From Deferrisomatales bacterium (GTDB lineage: Bacteria > Desulfobacterota > Deferrisomatia > Deferrisomatales > Deferrisomataceae): a stretch of 45,015 bases of DNA. The first letter of the stretch is position 1. Each line of letters begins with the position of its first letter. Shown in pieces: positions 34,436-42,865 of this stretch. The stretch is taken from NCBI GenBank assembly GCA_024277875.1, contig JAJRUI010000056.1, positions 1 through 45,015 of the forward strand. Direction: 5' to 3'. Below the pieces are notes generated by a model. The model was given only the letters and a program-made list of their open reading frames with translations, was not told where the DNA came from and did no database searches. Both the position numbers and the translations under genes were made by a program.

Positions 34436-35728
34436 ATGAGCGCAGCGGTTTCCCCTGAAAAGGACCGGTTCGAACGGGCCCTCGCGGTCGGGCGGCCCCC
34501 CAACGTGATCCAACGGTTCCCCAACTCCCGGGCCCTGATCGTGAGCGGAAAGGTGGTGGACCGGGCCCTGCTGGCCAAGGGCAGGGGCATGGCGATCGCG
34601 GCCAACGCCCGGAACCGGTTCGTGATCTACGGCGCCCTCCGGGCAGCCCAGCGGGCCAACGCCCCCCTGATCATCGAGATCGCCAAGTCCGAAGGGGGGG
34701 CCAACGCGTACTGCGCCGTGAACTTGTGGAACATGGCCACCTTCGTGGACGCCGCGGCCAACGAACTCGGGGTCACGGTGCCGATCGCGGTGCACGCGGA
34801 CCACTACGGGATCAAGGGGCCGGCCGACCTGGAGCGGGCCAGGGTGGAGATCCCGAGCATGTTCGACGCGGGCATCACCTCGATCGCGATCGACGCGTCC
34901 CACCTGCCCGACGACGAGAACCTCCTGGCGAGCCTGGAACTGGCCCGGTACGTGCCGTCGTGGGCCGGGCTCGAGACCGAGGTGGGGGAGATCAAGGGCA
35001 GCCAGGGGCTGTCCACGGTGGACGAGGCCCTGTTCCTGATCCGGGGCCTGAACGCCCACGGCGTGTTCCCCGACTGGATCGCCCTGAACAACGGCACCAC
35101 CCACGGCATCCAGGCGTCCGACGCCGGCATCCAGGTGGAGTTGACCGCCGAGATCCACCGGGCCCTGGAGCCGTACCGGGTGTCGGGCGCCCAGCACGGG
35201 ACGTCGGGCAACAGCTTCGAACGCCTGCGCAGGATCGCGGCCGAGACCCGGACCACCAAGGCCAACGTGGCCACCGCCCTGCAGATGATCTCGTGGGGGG
35301 TCCGGGTGGACGCGTTCGGCAACGCGGTGCTGGAGGACGGCGCGTTCGTGCGTGCCCCCGGCGCCGGGGTGAGCGACGCCCTGTGGCAGGAGATGATCGC
35401 GTATGCGGCCGAACGGGGCTGGTCCGGGGGGGACTACAAGAAGCTCAACCTGCCGTTCGAGGCCAAATTGTGGGGCCAGCCGCCCGAGATCCGGGAGCGG
35501 ATGATCCGGGGCGTGGAGGCGTTCGTGTACCGGCTCCTCACCGAGGTGTTCGACGCGGCGGACACCGCGCCCCTGGCCGTGGAGACGATCCTGGAGGCCG
35601 GGTCCCACGACCCGGGGCCGAAGGCCGAGCGGATCGAGGCGCCGGCCGACTGGACCGAAGAGAAGATCCGCGAGCGGGCCCGGTCGATCGACAAGGAAGA
35701 GGGCCCCGAAGGGGACTTCGACGACTGA
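34436..35728 (+). CDS. Class II aldolase, fructose-bisphosphate aldolase-like, divergent
   Basis: The product is 430 aa, longer than the usual 280-360. Class II features are the zinc site VHADHYG (His120, Asp122, His123), ITSIAIDASHLPDDEN, GLETEVGEIKG, ALNNGTTHGIQ with a further zinc His, and VSGAQHGTSGNSFERLRRIA. The C-terminal ~100 residues (WSGGDYKKLNLPFEAKLWGQ onward) are additional to classical FBA. The gene may be the glycolytic or gluconeogenic aldolase or a related aldolase for the amino-acid pathway encoded upstream. GGGAGGTGAGAA precedes the ATG. Confidence 0.85.
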   Translation: MSAAVSPEKDRFERALAVGRPPNVIQRFPNSRALIVSGKVVDRALLAKGRGMAIAANARNRFVIYGALRAAQRANAPLIIEIAKSEGGANAYCAVNLWNMATFVDAAANELGVTVPIAVHADHYGIKGPADLERARVEIPSMFDAGITSIAIDASHLPDDENLLASLELARYVPSWAGLETEVGEIKGSQGLSTVDEALFLIRGLNAHGVFPDWIALNNGTTHGIQASDAGIQVELTAEIHRALEPYRVSGAQHGTSGNSFERLRRIAAETRTTKANVATALQMISWGVRVDAFGNAVLEDGAFVRAPGAGVSDALWQEMIAYAAERGWSGGDYKKLNLPFEAKLWGQPPEIRERMIRGVEAFVYRLLTEVFDAADTAPLAVETILEAGSHDPGPKAERIEAPADWTEEKIRERARSIDKEEGPEGDFDD

Positions 35729-35770
35729 GGCGTTTCGTGGGGCCCGGCCCCTCGGCCGGGCCCCGGACCG

Positions 35771-37849
35771 TCAGCCCTTGCGAACAGACACCGGCAGGGG
35801 CCCCCAGTCCTGGGTGCCGTTTGGCCGGAGGCGCACCGGGTACAGGGCGCGCACGGCCGTGCCCCCCGTCTCCCACCACCGTCCGTCGTCCGGCTCCCCG
35901 TCCCGGCCGAATCCGTCGGGAACGGCCACGGCGCGGGGGTGCAGCCCGCGCAGGGTGCGCACCTCCACGCGGGCCTCGCCCTCCCGGGTGGTGAGGACGA
36001 TCTCGTCACCGCTCCGGACGCCCAGGGCGCGGGCCGTGCCCGGGTGGAGCCACGCGTTCCCTTCGTGTTCCACCTCCCGCCCCCACCGGGCGGAGGAGAA
36101 CCGGCCAGGCACCACGGCCGACTCCAGCCGGACCAGCTGCAGCCCGTCTCCCGGTGCCGGGACCTCCTTTGGCACGCGCTCGGCCAGCCGGACCTGGGGA
36201 CCCGGGTCTGGCGCCTTGGCTTCCTCCGCGACCCAGAGCCCCCGGCGCCGCAGGGCGGGCAGGCTGCCCGGGCCCCAGGACTTCCGGAGGAGTTCTTCCA
36301 GGTGGGCGCGGACGGACGGCGCAAAACCGCTGTCCGGGCTGGCGCGCCGGGCCAGGGCGAGGAGCACGTCCCCGGGCCCCCGGGCCTCGCCCAGGGGGCG
36401 GGGCCACGGCTCGAACAGGGACAGGGGCTCGGCCCCCGGATCCTTGAGCTTGTCCGGCTCGGACGCCGGTCGCGTGACCGGCTGCTGGAGGAACAGGTAC
36501 GGCCGTCCGTCCGGCAGGCACCCCTCCACCAGCCCCCAGCACTCGTAAGGGGTGGCCAGGGGCAGGAACAGGTCGGCGAGCCGGGCCGTGCCGGTCAGGT
36601 GGGTGCCGGAGACCACGGTGAAGCCGACCGCGTCCGGGTCGGCCAGGAACGCCGCGGCCCCGGCTCCGCCGGGCTGCCCGTAGACGGGGTCTGCGTCCAC
36701 GGCCCAGTACACGTCGACCGCCTCCCGGGCTGCGAACCATCCTTCGGGGGGCATGGACACCGGGAGCGGGCGGATGAAGTACGGTCCCCGGGCCGTCTGT
36801 ATCCCGCCGGTCGCGTTCACCGCACCCACCAGATGGTTGAGGATCGCAGCGGCCACGGCAGCCTGCCCGCCCAACGGGGCCACGGCGACGGCCGGCCGCC
36901 CCCGGGAGAACCGCACCGCCAACCGGCGCAGGCGTTCGGGGCTGATCCCGGTGGCGTCGGCCACGGCCTTGGTGGTGTACGGTGCCAGCAGCGCGACCCA
37001 GTCGTTGACCGATTCGGCCACGTACGGCCGCATGGCCGCCACGTCGGCCTCGCCCTCGTCCAGGATCCACCGGGCGATGCCCAGGGCCACCAGGGCCTCG
37101 GTTCCCGGAGGTACCGGGTGCCACTCGGCCAGACTGCCCGTGGCGCCCTGGAACGGTCCGAACAGGCGCACGTCCGCCCCGGCGGCCCGGGCCGCCGTGA
37201 GGGCGCGGACCTCGGGCACGCGGAACGCCCCGTCCAGGGGCAGGGCGCCGAACAGGTATACGGTGTGTGCCCGGACAAAGTCGTAGCCGAGCACGGGCGT
37301 GCCGTACAGGTCCGCGCCGTCGGCCGGCCCGGGTCGGCCGGGCAGGGGCTCATCCACCAGTACGGTCCCGATCCCCAGGGCCTCCACGGCCTCGGTCGCG
37401 AGCACGTCCTCCTGGCCCAGGTGGAGCACTGTCCGGTTCGCCCCGGTCAGGTGGCCGGCCAGTTCGTCCAGGGCCGTCTCCCACGAGATCCGCTCCCAGC
37501 GGCCCGAACCCCTCGGCCCGGCCCGGCGCAGGGGGTGCAGCACCCGGTTGGGGTCGTACACCCGCTCCAGGCCGGCGTACGCCCGGGCGCACACGCTGCC
37601 CTGGTTGGTGGGCGCTCCCGGGTTGCCCTGGACCTGGACGACCCGGTCGCCGTCCCGCGTGGCGTGCACGGCGCACCCGGCCGGACACGACCGGCACACC
37701 GTCGGGGCTGGGTCCCGGTATTTTCGCAGGATCCGGTCGGCCCGGGCGTTCCACGGCTTGGAAGTGGCGCGGGCCGGGCCGCCGACGACCATGCCTGCGG
37801 TTCCGGCAGTGCCGATCTTCAGGAAGGTTCTGCGGTCCCAGACGGTCAA
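35771..37849 (-). CDS. Tat-exported molybdopterin-oxidoreductase-family protein, orphan
   Basis: The product is 692 aa. A twin-arginine signal, DRRTFLKIG, begins at residue 5. A [4Fe-4S] site follows, C52-x2-C55-x3-C59-x27-C87. The central domain then looks like PsrA/PhsA or ActB/QrcB proteins (TVYLFGALPLDGAFRVPEV, LVGAVNATGGIQ), and the C-terminal domain has HEGNAWLHPGTARALGVRSGDEIVL. In the region where the molybdenum ligand Cys/Ser/Sec is expected (about 130-190) no Cys is seen, as in ActB/QrcB proteins thought to lack the metal. No iron-sulfur or NrfD-type partner is adjacent. The start appears to be TTG (37849) with GGAG upstream. Confidence 0.82.
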   Translation of the reverse strand: MTVWDRRTFLKIGTAGTAGMVVGGPARATSKPWNARADRILRKYRDPAPTVCRSCPAGCAVHATRDGDRVVQVQGNPGAPTNQGSVCARAYAGLERVYDPNRVLHPLRRAGPRGSGRWERISWETALDELAGHLTGANRTVLHLGQEDVLATEAVEALGIGTVLVDEPLPGRPGPADGADLYGTPVLGYDFVRAHTVYLFGALPLDGAFRVPEVRALTAARAAGADVRLFGPFQGATGSLAEWHPVPPGTEALVALGIARWILDEGEADVAAMRPYVAESVNDWVALLAPYTTKAVADATGISPERLRRLAVRFSRGRPAVAVAPLGGQAAVAAAILNHLVGAVNATGGIQTARGPYFIRPLPVSMPPEGWFAAREAVDVYWAVDADPVYGQPGGAGAAAFLADPDAVGFTVVSGTHLTGTARLADLFLPLATPYECWGLVEGCLPDGRPYLFLQQPVTRPASEPDKLKDPGAEPLSLFEPWPRPLGEARGPGDVLLALARRASPDSGFAPSVRAHLEELLRKSWGPGSLPALRRRGLWVAEEAKAPDPGPQVRLAERVPKEVPAPGDGLQLVRLESAVVPGRFSSARWGREVEHEGNAWLHPGTARALGVRSGDEIVLTTREGEARVEVRTLRGLHPRAVAVPDGFGRDGEPDDGRWWETGGTAVRALYPVRLRPNGTQDWGPLPVSVRKG

Positions 37850-37952
37850 CGGTTTTCTCCGGGGCTGGACCCGTGGGGGTCGGAACGGGGAACGGGAGCC
37901 GCATGGTACTAAGGGGAGTCGAGGTGGTGCAACCGGGACCGGCCGGTCCCGG

Positions 37953-39503
37953 TCACGCGTCCAGGGGCAGGGCGAAGGAAAACGTGCTCCCGAGCCCGGG
38001 CTGACTGGTGACCCAGATCCGGCCGCCGTGCAGCTCCACCAGGTTCTTGGCGATCGTGAGGCCCAGCCCCGAGCCGCCCTCGGTCTTCCGGGTCGCAGGC
38101 TCGGCCTGGTGGAACTTGAGGAACACCCGGTCCAGGTCCTCTGGCCGGATGCCCCGGCCCTGGTCGCTGACCTCCACCACCGCGAACGGCCGCCCGCCCT
38201 GGTCGGCGCTGCACGTGGTTTCGGGCTGCTCCGGGTGCCGGTGGTCCAGGCGGGTGGCCACCCGGACCGTGCCGCTGTTGCTGAACTTGACCGCGTTGTC
38301 CAGCAGGTTGAACAGCACCCGCAGGATCAGGGTGGGGTCCACCCGGATCGGGGGCAGGTCCGAGGGGACGAACGCGAACTCCAACCCCTTCTCGGCGGCG
38401 CGGGGACGCACCGAGGCCACGGCCGACCCGACCAGTTCGTTCAGGTCCACGGTGGTGGCGTCCACCTCCAGGCCGCCGGACTCGATGTCCTTCAGGCTGA
38501 AAATGTTCTCCAGGATCTGCTGGAGGTGCTTGCCGTTGGCCTCGATCAGGGCCAGGTCGGCCCGCTGCGCCTCGGTCAGGGGGGGCTGGGGCTCTTTAAG
38601 CATCAGGCCGGCGTACCCGATGATCGCGTTCAGGGGGGTCTTGAGTTCGTGGTTGATGTTGTTCAGGAACTCGTCCTTGACCCGGTGGGCCTCCTCCAGG
38701 GCGGCGTGCTGGGTCCGCAGTTCCTCGAGGGCGGACTGGAGCTGCTCGGTGCGCTCCTCCACCCGTTCCTGGAGCCGCTCGTTGTGGCGGGCCAGTTCGG
38801 ACCGCGCCTCGGCCAGGCTGCGGTTCGCCTCCTCGAGGTGCCGCGTGCGTTCGCGTACCTGCCGGGCCAGCTCGCGGTTGGCGTCGCGGAGCTTCTCGAA
38901 CAGGCGGGCGTGGGAGATCCCCACCGCGAGGTAGGCGACCAGGATCGACCAGATCGGCAGCCGGGCGGCCGAAAGGGTGCCCGGGTCCGGGTGGCTCAGG
39001 TTGACCACCCCCAGGACGCCGGCCTCGACGCGCAGCGGCAGGCACGCGAGGCATCCGACGGCGATCCGGTCCGGGTCGGGCAGGAACCGGGGGTCCCTGG
39101 CCACATCGCCGCACAGGGCCGGCTGTTCGTTCTCGAGGCACCACCCCGCCAGCCCCTCTCCCCGGGCAAACATTCTGCGCTCGTAGCCCCCCGGACCGTG
39201 GTAGGACACCCGGCCCTCCCTGCGGCCGATCGCGGCCAGCAGGTTGAGTTCGCCGGTGTCCGGGTTGTGGAGGAGGATCGACGCGTTTTCCGCGTCGGAC
39301 ACGTCCAGGAACATCGGCAGGGCGGAGCACACCAGGTCTTCGAGACGGGACGAGCGCTCGAACAGGGCGCCCAGCTTGCGGATCAGTCCGAGCTCGCCCG
39401 TGCGGGCCTCGAGCTGGCGGACCGTGTCCCGAAGGGTGCGGGCGTACAGCTCCCGCTGCTGTTCGAGCCGTTGGAGCGCCTCGTCCTGGGCGTGGGCGGT
39501 CAT
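37953..39503 (-). CDS. GAF domain-containing sensor histidine kinase
   Basis: The product is 516 aa, soluble. An N-terminal coiled coil (1-45) is followed by a GAF domain (about 45-200; ASILLHNPDTGEL, GEGLAGWCLENEQPALCGDV, LPLRVEAGVLGVVNLS), a long coiled coil (200-275), HisKA with His285 in FLNNINHELKTPLNAIIGY, and HATPase_c with LLDNAVKFSN, VSDQGRGI and GSGLGLTIAKN. It probably senses a cytoplasmic ligand. It is encoded 49 bases after the HDOD gene and likely belongs to that operon; the molybdopterin-family gene follows after 103 bases. Confidence 0.92.
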   Translation of the reverse strand: MTAHAQDEALQRLEQQRELYARTLRDTVRQLEARTGELGLIRKLGALFERSSRLEDLVCSALPMFLDVSDAENASILLHNPDTGELNLLAAIGRREGRVSYHGPGGYERRMFARGEGLAGWCLENEQPALCGDVARDPRFLPDPDRIAVGCLACLPLRVEAGVLGVVNLSHPDPGTLSAARLPIWSILVAYLAVGISHARLFEKLRDANRELARQVRERTRHLEEANRSLAEARSELARHNERLQERVEERTEQLQSALEELRTQHAALEEAHRVKDEFLNNINHELKTPLNAIIGYAGLMLKEPQPPLTEAQRADLALIEANGKHLQQILENIFSLKDIESGGLEVDATTVDLNELVGSAVASVRPRAAEKGLEFAFVPSDLPPIRVDPTLILRVLFNLLDNAVKFSNSGTVRVATRLDHRHPEQPETTCSADQGGRPFAVVEVSDQGRGIRPEDLDRVFLKFHQAEPATRKTEGGSGLGLTIAKNLVELHGGRIWVTSQPGLGSTFSFALPLDA

Positions 39504-39552
39504 CCGGACCTCCTCCGGTCGGGGGTCGTCCAGCGCGTGCCGCCGGCGCGGA

Positions 39553-40353
39553 TCAGGTGATCGCCTGGCAAAACGCCTCGGCCTCGCTTCGATCCTGTTC
39601 CAGCTGGGTCACCAGGTCGCGCACCAGGGCTTCGGGCACGCCCGTGGGCGGCGGTTCGCCCCGGAGCGCGCCGTTGGCCGCGCGCAGGATCTCCAGGTCT
39701 GCCTGTAGTTCGGCCCGGAGCTGGCCGGCGTGGTGGTGGCGGACGAGGGCCACCAGGGTGCCGGGCAACCCCCACGCGGCCAGCAGGTCGGCCCCGATCC
39801 CGGCGTGGTTTCCCTCGTAGCGCTGGGCTTCCCGTTTCCGGACCTCTCCCGGGTCGCTCGCCGATTCCAGGATCCGCTCGTAGCCTTCCGGGTCCCGGGC
39901 CAGGAACCGGATCTTGCCCACGTCGTGGAGAAGGCCGGCGAGGAACAGGGCGTCCGGCGCAAGGCCGCCCGGCCGGGGCGGCAGCCGGACGGCCAGGTAG
40001 CGGCACCCCTTTCCGCACAGGTAGCTGTGGAGCCACACCTCCAGCACCACCTCCGGGACCCGGCCGCCCCAGCGGTCCAGCAGGGAGGCGGCCAGGGCCA
40101 GCCCCTGGATTGTCGCCGCGCCCAGCAGCACCGCGGCCCGGCGCAGCGTGTCGACCCGGCTCGCGAACCCGTAGTAGGCGGAGTTGGCGAGCCGGAGGAC
40201 CCGGCCGCTCACCGGCGGGTCGCGCTCGAGCACGGAGACGATCTGGTCGAGGGTGTAGTCGTCCCGGGCGAACAGGGCGACCAGTTGGGCGATCACAGGC
40301 GGAAGGGTGGGCAGGTCCTCCTCGTGGAGCCGGACCCGTTCGGCCGGGTTCAC
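39553..40353 (-). CDS. HDOD domain protein
   Basis: The product is 266 aa. The HDOD fold spans most of the protein (LPTLPPVIAQLVALFARDDY, VLRLANSAYYG, AAVLLGAATIQGLALA). Unlike many HDOD proteins it keeps an HD pair in LAGLLHDVGKIRFL plus H-H-H in VALVRHHHAG, so residual phosphohydrolase activity cannot be excluded. HDOD proteins act in signalling with two-component systems, often around c-di-GMP or motility. The GTG start overlaps the kinase stop (GTGA). Confidence 0.92.
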   Translation of the reverse strand: MNPAERVRLHEEDLPTLPPVIAQLVALFARDDYTLDQIVSVLERDPPVSGRVLRLANSAYYGFASRVDTLRRAAVLLGAATIQGLALAASLLDRWGGRVPEVVLEVWLHSYLCGKGCRYLAVRLPPRPGGLAPDALFLAGLLHDVGKIRFLARDPEGYERILESASDPGEVRKREAQRYEGNHAGIGADLLAAWGLPGTLVALVRHHHAGQLRAELQADLEILRAANGALRGEPPPTGVPEALVRDLVTQLEQDRSEAEAFCQAIT

Positions 40354-41570
40354 CGCACAGCGCTCCGCTCGGCTGCGGCCCGGGGCAGCAGCAGCCGGAA
40401 GGTCGTCCCCCGGCCCATCCGGCTGTGCACGTCGATCTGGCCGCCGATCTCGTCGATGACCTGCTTGACGATGTACAGCCCGAGCCCTGTACCCTCCCCC
40501 CGGGGCTTGGTGGTGAAAAACGGGGTGAACAGCCGGTCCTGGTAGTCCGGTCGGATACCGATGCCCGAGTCCCGAATCGTGACGGCCACGTGATCTCCCG
40601 TCGCGGCCTCCGCTGCCACGTGCACCTCCCCGGTCGCGTCCGGGTTCTGTTCCCGGCGGGCCGACACGGCCTGGGCCGCGTTCCTGAGCAGGTTCACGAA
40701 CGCGTGCTGCAACAGCCCCTCGTTGGCCCAGACCGGGGGCAGGTGGGGCCGGCCCTGCTGGTGGTGCAACCTGATGTTCCTCTGGCGGAACTCGTGCTGG
40801 GTGACGAGCACCGAGTCGTCCAGGGCCTTGGCCACGTCCACGGCCGACAGGCACGCGTCCGACGGCCTCGCGAACGAGGTCAGCCCGTCGGCCAACCGCT
40901 GGATCCGTTCCACGTTGCGGTGGATCAGGTCCAGGTGCTTCGTGTCGCCGACCTGGTCCGCCTCGCGCCGCAGCAGCATCTCGATCGCAAACGAGATGCT
41001 CGACAGGGGGTTGCGCAGCTCGTGGGCGATGCCCGCGGCCATCTCCCCCAGGCTGGCCAGCTTGTCCTTGTGCTGGATCTGTTCGTGGGTCAGCCGGAGC
41101 TGGTCCCGGCTCGACTCCAGCCGGTCCACCAGGCGGCGCGCGTGTTCGCGCAGGTAGTAGCGCTCGTCCGACGCGTGGATCTGGTCCCGCCGGCCCTGGA
41201 TGTACTCTTCGACCCGGCGGGGAAACGTGTGGACGTCGATTGGTTTGGGGATGTACCCGTCGCACCCGGCCGCCAGGGAACGTTTGCGGTCCCCCTTGAG
41301 CGTGTTCACCGTGACCGCTACGATCGGGATCTGGTCGAGGCCGGGCAGGGCCTTGAGCTTGGTGGCGGCTTCGTACCCGTCCATGCCCGGCAAGTTGATG
41401 TCGAGCAGGATCAGTTCGAGGCAGGAGCGTTCCTCCACCGCTTTCCGAACCCCCTCGAACCCGTCCTTGGCGTGGATGACTTCGTAGCCGTCGTCCCGGA
41501 GCAGGCGTTCGACGAGTCGGAAGTTGGTGGGGTTGTCCTCGACGTAGAGGATCCTCCGCGGTGCTTCCAC
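40350..41570 (-). CDS. Hybrid protein: N-terminal receiver followed by histidine kinase
   Basis: The product is 406 aa, soluble. The receiver (1-125) has VEDN, Asp57 in LILLDINLPGMDGYEA and Lys in YIPKPID. A coiled coil (about 130-170) leads to HisKA with His183 in LGEMAAGIAHELRNPLSSIS and HATPase_c (LLRNAAQAVSA, IRDSGIGIRPD, GEGTGLGLYIVKQV). A receiver placed before the kinase suggests that another kinase controls its activity. The GTG at 41570 has AAAGGG upstream. First gene of the leftward operon with the HDOD and GAF-kinase genes. Confidence 0.92.
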   Translation of the reverse strand: MEAPRRILYVEDNPTNFRLVERLLRDDGYEVIHAKDGFEGVRKAVEERSCLELILLDINLPGMDGYEAATKLKALPGLDQIPIVAVTVNTLKGDRKRSLAAGCDGYIPKPIDVHTFPRRVEEYIQGRRDQIHASDERYYLREHARRLVDRLESSRDQLRLTHEQIQHKDKLASLGEMAAGIAHELRNPLSSISFAIEMLLRREADQVGDTKHLDLIHRNVERIQRLADGLTSFARPSDACLSAVDVAKALDDSVLVTQHEFRQRNIRLHHQQGRPHLPPVWANEGLLQHAFVNLLRNAAQAVSARREQNPDATGEVHVAAEAATGDHVAVTIRDSGIGIRPDYQDRLFTPFFTTKPRGEGTGLGLYIVKQVIDEIGGQIDVHSRMGRGTTFRLLLPRAAAERSAVR

Positions 41571-41649
41571 CCGAGCCCTTTCTCCCCCCGACCCGACCTT
41601 CGATGGGTCGGCGGCATTCTAAGTACCCTTGGGAGAGATTGTAAAGCGG

Positions 41650-41677
41650 AATCTAGAATAGCGTTTGTTCTTGTCAA
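41650..41677 (-). promoter_or_regulatory. Sigma-70 promoter of the receiver-kinase/HDOD/GAF-kinase operon
   Basis: A perfect TTGACA (41677-41672) is 16 bases from TAGATT (41655-41650) on the minus strand, in an AT-rich patch about 80 bases before the GTG. Confidence 0.65.
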
Positions 41678-41708
41678 TGGGAAATCGCCGCCTTCGCCCC
41701 CTTTTGGT

Positions 41709-41737
41709 TTGACTCGTTTCGGACGACCGTGTATGGA
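41709..41737 (+). promoter_or_regulatory. Weak promoter candidate of leuB
   Basis: TTGACT and TATGGA are separated by 17 bases, about 47 bases before the leuB start. The -10 is poor (3 of 6), so this is tentative. Confidence 0.35.
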
Positions 41738-41783
41738 ACACAATCCTGACCACGCCAACTTTTTTCCCTGTACGGAGAAGCCG

Positions 41784-42863
41784 ATGTCCAAGACCTACCG
41801 AATTGCCGTAATCCCGGGCGACGGCACCGGGCCCGAGGTGGTGGAGCAGGCGCTCCGGGTGGTGGCCGCGTGCCAGGAGCCGTTCGGGTTCCGGGTGGAG
41901 ACCGAGCACTACCCGTTTGGAGGCGATCGCTATCTTGAGACGGGCGAGGTGCTGCCCGACTCGGCGGTAGAGGAACTGCGGTCGGCCCACGCGATCCTGC
42001 TGGGGGCGATCGGGCACCCCGACGTCAAACCCGGCATCCTGGAACAGGGCATCCTGCTCAAACTCCGGTTCGCCCTGGACCAGTACGTGAACCTGCGGCC
42101 GGTCAAGCTGTACCCCGGGGTGTACACCCCGATCAAGGACAAGGGTCCCGACGAGATCGACTTCGTGGTGGTCCGGGAGAACACCGAGGGGCTGTACGTG
42201 GGCTCCGGCGGGTTCCTGCGCAAGGGCACCCCGGACGAGGTGGCGGTGCAGGAGTCGGTGAACACCCGCAAGGGCGTGGAGCGGTGTCTGCGGTTCGCGT
42301 ACGAGTACTGCCAGCGCCGCAACAAGCGCAAGAAACTGACCCTGGTGGGCAAGACCAACGTGCTCACCTACGCGTTCGACCTGTGGGAGAGGGCGTTCAA
42401 CGAGCTTGGCGCGGCGTACCCGGACGTGGAGCGGGACTACGCCCACGTGGACGCCACCTGCATGTGGATGGTGAAGAACCCCGAGTGGTTCGACGTGCTC
42501 GTCACCGACAACATGTTCGGGGACATCATCACCGACCTGGGGGCCATGATCCAGGGCGGCATGGGCATCGCGGCCGGCGGCAACATCAACCCGGAAGGGG
42601 TGAGCATGTTCGAGCCGATCGGGGGCAGCGCGCCCAAGTACACCGGGAAGAACGTGATCAACCCCCTGGCCGCGATCTGCGCCGCGGCGATGATGCTCGA
42701 GCACCTCGGGGAGCACGAGGCCGGGGCCCGGATCGAGCGGGCCGTCCAGTGGGTCACCGGATCCAAGCTCCAGAGCCTGGCCGCCGGCCGGATGGGGTAC
42801 TCCACGTCCGAGGTCGGCGACCTGGTCCTCGCCCACCTGGCCGGCGAGGTCGGCGAGGGCTGA
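41784..42863 (+). CDS. leuB: 3-isopropylmalate dehydrogenase
   Basis: The product is 359 aa. Isocitrate/isopropylmalate dehydrogenase hallmarks are IPGDGTGPEVVEQ, LLGAIGHPDVKPG, VNLRPVKLYPGV, FVVVRENTEGLYVG and the metal-binding VTDNMFGDIITDLGAM; NAD binding involves GGSAPKYTGKNVINPLA. It oxidises and decarboxylates 3-isopropylmalate in leucine synthesis. It stands apart from leuA and leuCD here. A related tartrate- or homoisocitrate-type activity cannot be fully excluded. GGAGAAG precedes the ATG. The lipoprotein gene begins two bases after its stop. Confidence 0.92.
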   Translation: MSKTYRIAVIPGDGTGPEVVEQALRVVAACQEPFGFRVETEHYPFGGDRYLETGEVLPDSAVEELRSAHAILLGAIGHPDVKPGILEQGILLKLRFALDQYVNLRPVKLYPGVYTPIKDKGPDEIDFVVVRENTEGLYVGSGGFLRKGTPDEVAVQESVNTRKGVERCLRFAYEYCQRRNKRKKLTLVGKTNVLTYAFDLWERAFNELGAAYPDVERDYAHVDATCMWMVKNPEWFDVLVTDNMFGDIITDLGAMIQGGMGIAAGGNINPEGVSMFEPIGGSAPKYTGKNVINPLAAICAAAMMLEHLGEHEAGARIERAVQWVTGSKLQSLAAGRMGYSTSEVGDLVLAHLAGEVGEG

Positions 42864-42865
42864 CG

